In this document: piece after piece, positions 1 through 5,331 of the stretch
Numbering within the stretch: the stretch's first letter is position 1
Layout of the letters: every line of letters starts with the position of its first letter
Assembly (NCBI GenBank): GCA_030835875.1
Contig: JAURQY010000102.1
Location: 1 to 5,939, forward strand
Length of the DNA: 5,939 bases
Source: Nitriliruptorales bacterium
Lineage (GTDB): Bacteria > Actinomycetota > Nitriliruptoria > Nitriliruptorales > Nitriliruptoraceae
Direction of reading: 5' to 3'
Translations under genes and position numbers: made by a program
The notes under the pieces: generated by a model
Told to the model about the DNA's origin: nothing
Database searches by the model: none
What the model saw: only the letters and a program-made list of their open reading frames with translations

Positions 1-11
1 GTCAGTGACAC
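1..11 (-). CDS. atpB: Start of the next gene, probably atpB (ATP synthase subunit a), truncated by window edge
   Basis: Only GTG-TCA-CTG plus two bases are visible. The call rests on the GGAG ribosome binding site six bases upstream and on context: atpZ and atpI homologues are normally followed by atpB, which encodes the a subunit forming the proton half-channels of the F1Fo ATP synthase. Nothing in the three codons themselves identifies the product, so the gene name is inference from gene order. Confidence 0.35.
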
Positions 12-17
12 GTCACG

Positions 18-21
18 CTCC
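18..21 (-). promoter_or_regulatory. Ribosome binding site for the gene starting at the left edge
   Basis: GGAG on the minus strand is followed by a six-base spacer and a GTG codon at 11-9. This is near-ideal spacing and supports a real translation start even though only three full codons remain in the window. The 85 bases between the atpI stop and this GTG contain no other usable start: the GTG near 45-43 runs into a stop within eleven codons. Confidence 0.5.
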
Positions 22-96
22 GATTCGTCCCGTCGGTCCGTCCACCGCGACCGTGGTCAGGAAGCCCGACCGACCGTCTCGTTCCTCCGCCGACCC

Positions 97-525
97 TCAC
101 GACCCTTCCAGTTCCAGCTCGGCCGCCGGCTCCCGCCCGAGGACGAGCAGTTCGACGGCGACCATCACGCCGACGGATGCGGCGGTCGCAGAGGCGAGAC
201 TCGGACCGTGCATCCATTCGGATCGAGTGATGAGGACGACGGCCGAAGCATAGAGCATGAGGCGGAGCATCAATGCCACGAGAACAGGCCGGATCGGGTT
301 CCTGCCCGGCGCCGGCCGTCGCATCCCGAGCAGACCGCCTCCGAACAGGATCGCGGTCAGTCCGACGCCGACGGTGGCCGAGGCTGCGCCATCTGCACCT
401 GCGTACATCGCACCGACACCCGACGCGGCCAGGACAAGGACCGTGAGCGAAGCGGCCGTCGTCCTTCGCAGCCTGCGCCGCGAGCCTGCGACCCCACCCG
501 TGTGGCGATCGGCTCGCACCCTCAT
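97..525 (-). CDS. atpI: AtpI-like four-helix membrane protein (ATP synthase I chain candidate)
   Basis: This is a 142-residue predicted inner-membrane protein with a basic N-terminus (about 1-22) and four hydrophobic segments at roughly 24-42, 47-68, 79-99 and 108-130, then a short acidic tail (AELELEGS). Size, four-helix layout, RPVLVALMLRLMLY in the third helix and placement between atpZ and the presumed atpB all fit the AtpI/UncI family, which is poorly conserved in sequence and is thought to help assemble the c-ring or the synthase. I see no catalytic motif. The ATG at 525 overlaps the atpZ stop (ATGA), which decides this start over upstream in-frame starts that would run through atpZ. 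The family call rests mainly on topology and context; a generic hypothetical membrane protein is the alternative. Confidence 0.65.
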   Translation of the reverse strand: MRVRADRHTGGVAGSRRRLRRTTAASLTVLVLAASGVGAMYAGADGAASATVGVGLTAILFGGGLLGMRRPAPGRNPIRPVLVALMLRLMLYASAVVLITRSEWMHGPSLASATAASVGVMVAVELLVLGREPAAELELEGS

Positions 526-827
526 CGATCCGGGCCTCTCGCGGACCACTCCCCCTCTCCGGCCGAAGGATCGGGAGGCTGCCGGCGACCTCCCGACTCG
601 AGCCGGCCGCCTCGGAGCCAGACGAGGTAGATCCCAGCGGCGTTCCCGACGATCGCCCCGACCGCGAAGAACCACGGGGACGTGCCCAGCCACCCATCGA
701 CGAGCCAACCTGCACCGGCCCACACGATCGTCGCGCTCACGAGCTCGACACCCATGACGGAGGACTGATCCAGGCCGCGGAAGGCCTCTCGACGGCCTGC
801 GGCCGAGCCGTCATCCCGCGCGCGCAT
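522..827 (-). CDS. atpZ: AtpZ/AtpI family small membrane protein (ATP synthase accessory)
   Basis: This is a 101-residue protein with a charged N-terminus (1-25), two membrane segments (about 26-45 and 52-71) and a hydrophilic, Pro/Gly-rich tail. The pattern GWLVDGWLGTSPWF followed by AVGAIVGNAAGIY is the hallmark of the AtpZ/AtpI-type family encoded ahead of F1Fo ATP synthase genes. Proteins of this family have been implicated in Mg2+ supply to, or assembly of, the synthase; the exact role in this organism is inferred. I chose ATG at 827, which follows GAGGA (838-842) at a rather long ten-base spacing and leaves a 34-base gap after the wecA-type gene; an in-frame upstream ATG at 893 would overlap that gene and add 22 residues unlike the family. 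The stop overlaps the next start as ATGA (522-525), so the pair is probably translationally coupled. Confidence 0.82.
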   Translation of the reverse strand: MRARDDGSAAGRREAFRGLDQSSVMGVELVSATIVWAGAGWLVDGWLGTSPWFFAVGAIVGNAAGIYLVWLRGGRLESGGRRQPPDPSAGEGEWSARGPDR

Positions 828-861
828 GGTGGCTCGTTCCTCGACGTGAACCGGTCCGACG

Positions 862-1998
862 CTACCAGCGCGCGTCGGGCACCGACCGGCCACGCAGGCC
901 GAGGACCGTCGCCACCGCCATCACGATCACCGTCCCGACGAGCATCACAAGCACCGTCCCGTCCGCGAGGTAGAGCGGGCCGACGACCGAGAGCCCCGCG
1001 GCGACGGACCACCCGTAGAGCACGAGCACGGCTCGGCGATGCGGGTCGCCGGGCGCGACGAGCGCGTGGTGGAGGTGGCCGAGATCCGCGCGCGTCACGG
1101 GCAGGTCGTGACGGAGCCGACGGACAATCGTCACAGCGGTGTCGACGACGGGGACGGCCAGCACGACGAGCGGGACGACCAGCGGCACCGAGGCGATGAG
1201 CTCCGTCGCGCTCGGCGATGAGGACCGGCCGACGTGGGCGACGCCCGCCGCTCCGAGCAGGAGGCCGAGCAGCATCGAGCCGGTGTCCCCCATGAAGATG
1301 CGTGCGGGATACCAGTTGTGGACGAGGAACCCGAATGCGACCCCGATCGTGATGGTCGCGAGCAGCGTCGCGCTGGAGAGGAGTCCCGTCGCGGTGCCGC
1401 CACCGCGGAGCGCGTAGAGGAGGAACGCGGCCGCACCGATCCCCGTCACACCCGCGGCGAGCCCGTCGAGACCGTCGGCGAGGTTCACGAGGTTCACGAA
1501 CGCGACGAGGAACAGGACGGTCAGCACGAGCCCGAGGTCGTCGGACAGCGCGACGATGCCGATGGAGGGCAGCCAGAAGTACTGGAGCTGGAGTCCGAGC
1601 GCAGCGACCAGGGTCGCGGCGACGAGCTGCCCGGCGAGCTTGAGCGCGGCGGAGAGATCGAGCAGGTCGTCGAGCGCCCCGAGGGCGACGATGGCGACGA
1701 CGCCGGCGAGGACGGCGACCGGCTCGCTGGTCGTCGCGAAGAGGTCGGCGAACGCGTCACGCGGGGCCGCGACGACCAGCGCGGCGAGCAGCCCGAGGAA
1801 CATCGCGAGGCCACCGAGGACCGGGACACGTGGGTCGCGCCTGCCACTCGGCCGGGATGCCTGCTCGCCCTGCGCCTCCGGCCCTTCGCCCGCGCGCCAG
1901 CGCACGGCTCCGAGCCGGCGCGCGAACCAGCCGACCGACGGCGTGACGAGCGCGGTCACGGCCGCCGCGACGATCCCGACGACCAGGTGGTCGATCAC
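862..1998 (-). CDS. wecA: Undecaprenyl-phosphate sugar-1-phosphate transferase (WecA/TagO type, MraY superfamily)
   Basis: This integral membrane enzyme of glycosyltransferase family 4 transfers a sugar-1-phosphate (in WecA/TagO, GlcNAc-1-P from UDP-GlcNAc) to a polyprenyl phosphate on the cytoplasmic face, starting a cell-wall polysaccharide. The 378-residue product has about ten or eleven hydrophobic segments. Family motifs are ALDDLLDL with the Mg-binding Asp pair (110-111), NLADGLDGLAAG (172-183), FMGDTGSMLLG (235-245), Asp286 in a DTAV segment, and the nucleotide-sugar loop DLGHLHH (305-311), where HLHH marks the WecA/TagO branch. I chose GTG at 1998, one base after the glyA stop, because translation begins directly with a membrane segment; an ATG at 2097 in the same frame would add 33 non-conserved residues inside glyA. 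The first cytoplasmic loop (31-60) is unusual. The actual sugar and downstream polymer cannot be told from the sequence; mycobacterial WecA occupies the same locus next to atp genes. Stop is TAG. Confidence 0.92.
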   Translation of the reverse strand: MIDHLVVGIVAAAVTALVTPSVGWFARRLGAVRWRAGEGPEAQGEQASRPSGRRDPRVPVLGGLAMFLGLLAALVVAAPRDAFADLFATTSEPVAVLAGVVAIVALGALDDLLDLSAALKLAGQLVAATLVAALGLQLQYFWLPSIGIVALSDDLGLVLTVLFLVAFVNLVNLADGLDGLAAGVTGIGAAAFLLYALRGGGTATGLLSSATLLATITIGVAFGFLVHNWYPARIFMGDTGSMLLGLLLGAAGVAHVGRSSSPSATELIASVPLVVPLVVLAVPVVDTAVTIVRRLRHDLPVTRADLGHLHHALVAPGDPHRRAVLVLYGWSVAAGLSVVGPLYLADGTVLVMLVGTVIVMAVATVLGLRGRSVPDARW

Positions 1999-1999
1999 G

Positions 2000-3268
2000 T
2001 CAGCTCGTCGGCCGCGGGTAGACCGGGAAGCGTCCGACGAGCTCGCGCACCTCGGACCGGACCGCCGCGCGGTCCGCGTCGTCGCCGGTGATGGCACGGT
2101 CGATCATCCCAGCGATGGTCCCCATCTCCGCGACGCCCATCCCCTGCGTCGCGACGCCGGGGGTCCCGACCCGGATGCCCGACGCCTTGGCCGGCGGGAG
2201 CGGGTCGAACGGGATCGCGTTCTTGTTGAGCACGATCCCCGCCTCGTCGCAGCGCGCCTCCGCCTCGACCCCCGTCGCACCCTTCGTCGTCACGTCCGCG
2301 AGCAGCAGGTGCGTCTCGGTGCCGCCGGAGATGACGCGGTAGCCGCGCTCGATGAGTCCGTCGGCGAGCGCGGACGCGTCGTCGACGATGCGACGCGCGT
2401 AGGTGCGGAACTCCGGCGTGTCCGCCTCCTTCAGCGCGACCGCCTTCGCAGCGATCACATGCTCGAGCGGACCCCCCTGCGAACCGGGGAACACGGCCTT
2501 GTCGATCGCCTTCGCCCACTCGTCGGTGGAGAGGATCATCGCGCCGCGGGGACCGCGCAGCGCCTTGTGGGTGGTGAAGGTGACGATGTCGCAGTACGGG
2601 ACCGGACTCGGGTGCGCGTGCCCTGCGACGAGACCGATGAAGTGCGACGCGTCGCACAGCAGGACGGCACCGACCTCGTCGGCGATCGCACGGAACGCGG
2701 CGAAGTCGAGGTGGCGCTGGTAGGCGGACCAGCCCGCGATGATGAGCTTCGGGCGATGCGCGAGCGCCTTCTCCCGCACCTCATCCATGTCGATCAGGTG
2801 CGTGTCCTCGCGGACCCCGTAGGACTCGACGTCGAACCAGCGGCCGGAGAGGTTGAGCTTCATCCCGTGGCTGAGGTGCCCGCCGTGCGGCAGCGACATC
2901 GCGAGGATGGGGTCCCCCGGCTCGAGGACGGCGAGGAAGACGGCCAGGTTCGCGCTCGCACCCGAGTGCGGCTGCACGTTCGCATGCTCGGCACCGAACA
3001 GCGCCTTCGCGCGGTCGATCGCGAGCTGCTCGATCGGGTCGATCGCCTCGCTGCAGCCGCCGTAGTACCGCCGACCCGGATAGCCCTCCGCGTACTTGTT
3101 GGTGAGCACCGAACCCTGCGCGGCGAGCACCGCGGGTGAGGCGAAGTTCTCGCTCGCGATGAGCTGGAGCTTCGTGCGCTGGCGCTCGAGCTCGGTCAGG
3201 AGCCCTGCGGCGACCTCGGGGTCGACCGCCTGCAGCTCGTCGAAGTCGGGACCCCAGAAGGTGCTCAT
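2000..3268 (-). CDS. glyA: Serine hydroxymethyltransferase
   Basis: GlyA is a cytoplasmic PLP enzyme that interconverts serine and glycine while charging tetrahydrofolate with a one-carbon unit, feeding purine, thymidylate and methionine synthesis. The 422-residue length is normal (about 410-430). Visible landmarks are LIASENF (36-42), NKYAEGYPGRRYYGG (57-71), the HGGHLSHG segment (128-135), the PLP-ring residues Asp206 and His209 in CDASHFIGLVAG, the Schiff-base Lys235 in TFTTHKALRGPRG, and the carboxylate-binding Arg366 in SGIRVGTPG. Compared with the common DMAH and TTTTHKTLRGPRGG forms this protein has DASH and TFTTHKALRGPRGA, variations that keep the catalytic residues. The start is ATG with GGAG five bases upstream. 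The stop TGA is separated by a single base from the next gene's GTG, suggesting coupling with the wecA-type gene. In many actinobacteria a tsaC/sua5 gene sits between prmC and glyA; none does here. Confidence 0.97.
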   Translation of the reverse strand: MSTFWGPDFDELQAVDPEVAAGLLTELERQRTKLQLIASENFASPAVLAAQGSVLTNKYAEGYPGRRYYGGCSEAIDPIEQLAIDRAKALFGAEHANVQPHSGASANLAVFLAVLEPGDPILAMSLPHGGHLSHGMKLNLSGRWFDVESYGVREDTHLIDMDEVREKALAHRPKLIIAGWSAYQRHLDFAAFRAIADEVGAVLLCDASHFIGLVAGHAHPSPVPYCDIVTFTTHKALRGPRGAMILSTDEWAKAIDKAVFPGSQGGPLEHVIAAKAVALKEADTPEFRTYARRIVDDASALADGLIERGYRVISGGTETHLLLADVTTKGATGVEAEARCDEAGIVLNKNAIPFDPLPPAKASGIRVGTPGVATQGMGVAEMGTIAGMIDRAITGDDADRAAVRSEVRELVGRFPVYPRPTS

Positions 3269-3273
3269 CGGCG

Positions 3274-3277
3274 CTCC
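3274..3277 (-). promoter_or_regulatory. Ribosome binding site of glyA
   Basis: GGAG on the minus strand lies five bases before the ATG at 3268. It is the clearest Shine-Dalgarno upstream of any complete gene here and fixes the glyA start. It fits glyA being independently initiated after the 64-base gap, unlike its coupled neighbours. Confidence 0.65.
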
Positions 3278-3295
3278 GGTCGTGCGTCGTGGTCG

Positions 3296-3312
3296 GCCGC
3301 CTGAGAGGCGGC
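3296..3312 (-). terminator. Small GC hairpin in the prmC-glyA gap (weak terminator or attenuator candidate)
   Basis: A perfect 6-base inverted repeat, GCCGCC and GGCGGC, flanks a 5-base loop in the 64-base space between prmC and glyA. On the transcribed (minus) strand it is followed by CGACCACGAC and not by a T-run, so it lacks the tail of a classical intrinsic terminator. It may reduce read-through, stabilise an mRNA end, or be chance in GC-rich DNA. This gap is the longest intergenic space between two fully contained genes in the window. Confidence 0.3.
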
Positions 3313-3332
3313 GGGACGGCGTCTCCGGGAGG

Positions 3333-4253
3333 CTATCCGTGGGCGGTGGGTCGTCCCGGTCGTCGCGCCATCACGAAGCGCTCGGCACCCGTGAGGTCGC
3401 GATGGACCGCGACGTCGACGAGGCCGGCTCCCCGCGCGACCGCCACGACCGCCTCCACGCGTCGCGCATCGATCTCGAGGACGACCGCGCCGCCGGGAAC
3501 GAGCGTGCGCGCAGCATCCTCGAGCAGGACGTCCACGACCTCATGTCCGTCCGGGCCACCGGCGAGCGCATCGTGCGGGTCGTGCACGACGACCTCCGGC
3601 TCGAGGGCGTCGAGGTCGGCGAGCGGCAGGTAGGGCGGGTTGGCGACGAGGACGTCCGCATCGGGATGCGCGCTCGTACGGAACGGGTCGAGGAGGTCGC
3701 CCGCGTGCACGTCGACCCGCGAGCGCAGCCGCCCCGCGCGGAGGAGCCGGTCACGGTTCTCCGTCGCGAGCGCGACGGCGGCATCCGACCGGTCGCCGAT
3801 GAGGACGACGACGCCATCGACCTCGCTGGCGACGGCGAGTCCGACCGCACCGGTCCCGCAGCACGGCTCGTGCACGACGACCGGGACGTCGTCGGGTCGA
3901 CCGTCCGCACGCGCCGCTCGGGCGAGCCCGATCGCGAGACCCGCGAGCACCTCCGTCTCGGGACGTGGGACGAACACGCCGGGTCGGCACACGAGCTCGA
4001 GGTCACGGAACGCGGTGGTCCCGAGTACGAGCTGCAACGGTTCACGTGCGACGCGACGCGCCACCAGCTCGTCGAGCGACTGCGCAGTCGCTCGCGTGAG
4101 CGGACGATCCGGCGCTCGGCGCGGGTCGACGCCGCTCGCGGCCGCAACGAGCCATCGCGCATCGACGTCGGGGCTCGGCACGCCCGCTGCCCGCAGCTCG
4201 GCAGCGACGTGCTCGACCGCCGCAGCGAGCGGACCGTCCGGCGGGAAGCTCAC
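3333..4253 (-). CDS. prmC: Release factor glutamine N5-methyltransferase
   Basis: PrmC uses S-adenosylmethionine to methylate the side-chain nitrogen of the GGQ glutamine in RF1 and RF2, raising termination efficiency. The 306-residue product has the helical N-terminal substrate-binding domain (about 1-75), the linker REPLQLVLG (70-78), the RPETE motif (97-101), a SAM-binding motif I EPCCGTGAVG (129-138), the substrate-binding NPPY signature (205-208), and DALAGGPDG (228-236), all characteristic of PrmC/HemK. Motif I with CCGTG differs from the more usual D-x-GTGSG and recalls a related actinobacterial methyltransferase subfamily, but the position straight after prfA supports PrmC. The GTG start at 4253 overlaps the prfA TGA as GTGA, indicating translational coupling of enzyme and substrate. 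The stop is TAG, which is read by RF1, the protein this enzyme modifies. Confidence 0.95.
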   Translation of the reverse strand: MSFPPDGPLAAAVEHVAAELRAAGVPSPDVDARWLVAAASGVDPRRAPDRPLTRATAQSLDELVARRVAREPLQLVLGTTAFRDLELVCRPGVFVPRPETEVLAGLAIGLARAARADGRPDDVPVVVHEPCCGTGAVGLAVASEVDGVVVLIGDRSDAAVALATENRDRLLRAGRLRSRVDVHAGDLLDPFRTSAHPDADVLVANPPYLPLADLDALEPEVVVHDPHDALAGGPDGHEVVDVLLEDAARTLVPGGAVVLEIDARRVEAVVAVARGAGLVDVAVHRDLTGAERFVMARRPGRPTAHG

Positions 4254-5326
4254 GACGGCTGCGTCGGATCGGTCCCCGCGAGCGCGAGCCGCGCCTCGAG
4301 CTCCGCCGCGCGCAGCGCGTCGACCAGCGGGTCGAGCTCGCCACCGAGCATCCGATCAGGGTCGTGCAGCGACAGGCCGATTCGGTGGTCGGTGATCCGG
4401 GACTGCGGCAGGTTGTAGGTACGGATCTTCTCGCTGCGGTCACCGGTACCGATCTGCACACGGCGTGCATCGGCGCGCACGCCGGCCGCCTCGGCACGCG
4501 CGGACTCGAGCAGCCGCGACCGGAGGATCCGCAGCGCCTTCTCCTTGTTCTGATGCTGCGACTTCTCGTCCTGGCAGCTGACGACGACGCCGGACGGGAG
4601 GTGGGTGATCCGGACCGCCGAGTCGGTCGTGTTGACGGACTGGCCGCCGGGACCGGAGGAGCGGAAGACGTCGATGCGCAGGTCGGACGGGTCGATCGTG
4701 ACGTCGACCTCCTCCGCGACGGGGAGGACCGCGACGGACGCGGTCGACGTATGGATGCGCCCCTGCGACTCGGTCGCCGGGACGCGCTGCACACGGTGGA
4801 CGCCCGACTCGTGCTTGAGGACGGCGAAGGCCCCCGGGCCCGACACCTCGACGATGGCCTCCTTGATGCCTCCGACGGCCTGCGGCGTGCGTGCGAGCTC
4901 GCGCACGCTCCACCCGCGTCGCGCGGCGAACGCGAGGTACATCTCGAGGAGCTCGCCGGCGAACAGGCCTGCCTCGTCGCCGCCGGCCGCCGGTCGGACC
5001 TCGAGGATGACGTCACGGTCGTCGTCCGGGTCGCGGGGGACGAGGAGCAGCCGGACGCGCTGCGTGAGCTGCTCGCGCCGCACCTCGAGCTGCGCGATCT
5101 CCTCGACGACCGATGCGTCATGCCCTGCCGCGACGAGCTCACGCGCCGCGTCGATGTCGTCGTCGACGGCGAGCAGCTCCTGCGCAACGGCGGCGAGCTC
5201 CTCCCCCGCCGCGTGCTCGCGAGCGAGCCGGACGGAACGCTCACGGTCCTCGTGGACGGCAGGGTCGGCGAGGAGCGCCTCGAGCTCCGCGCGGCGTGCG
5301 AGGACGTCCTGGAGTCGCTCGCGCAC
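4250..5326 (-). CDS. prfA: Peptide chain release factor 1
   Basis: RF1 recognises UAA and UAG stop codons in the ribosomal A site and triggers peptidyl-tRNA hydrolysis. The 358-residue product is close to the usual length of about 355-360. It has the helical N-terminal domain (1-95), GGDEAG at about 115-120, the tripeptide anticodon PAT at 183-185 within RVPATESQGR, which marks RF1 rather than RF2, and the catalytic GGQ loop GPGGQSVNTTDSA with Gln229. NTTDSA is also RF1-type. The start is GTG at 5326, five bases after the rho stop; no strong Shine-Dalgarno is seen, so coupling to rho translation is plausible. The stop is TGA, so the gene does not need its own product for termination. It overlaps prmC by GTGA (4250-4253). 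rpmE, often found between rho and prfA in actinobacteria, is absent here. Confidence 0.98.
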   Translation of the reverse strand: MRERLQDVLARRAELEALLADPAVHEDRERSVRLAREHAAGEELAAVAQELLAVDDDIDAARELVAAGHDASVVEEIAQLEVRREQLTQRVRLLLVPRDPDDDRDVILEVRPAAGGDEAGLFAGELLEMYLAFAARRGWSVRELARTPQAVGGIKEAIVEVSGPGAFAVLKHESGVHRVQRVPATESQGRIHTSTASVAVLPVAEEVDVTIDPSDLRIDVFRSSGPGGQSVNTTDSAVRITHLPSGVVVSCQDEKSQHQNKEKALRILRSRLLESARAEAAGVRADARRVQIGTGDRSEKIRTYNLPQSRITDHRIGLSLHDPDRMLGGELDPLVDALRAAELEARLALAGTDPTQPS

Positions 5327-5331
5327 CGGGC

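Noticed and set aside
2..715. 237-codon minus-strand frame running across atpZ, atpI and the 85-base leader
   Set aside because: It is out of frame with the two membrane-protein genes, Arg/Gly/Ser-rich with no hydrophobic segments, and would require giving up two genes that fit the family and context.
1999..2097. N-terminal extension of the wecA-type gene to the ATG at 2097
   Set aside because: The extra 33 residues are Arg/Ser-rich, overlap the conserved glyA frame, and homologues begin just before the first membrane helix, which matches the GTG at 1998.
1556..3139. 527-codon open frame on the plus strand
   Set aside because: It lies antisense to glyA and the wecA-type gene, is rich in Arg/Asp/Val repeats with no domain, and is what high third-position GC creates opposite real genes.
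3296..3312. Strong intrinsic terminator after prmC
   Set aside because: The stem is only six pairs and no T-run follows on the transcribed strand; kept only as a weak candidate.
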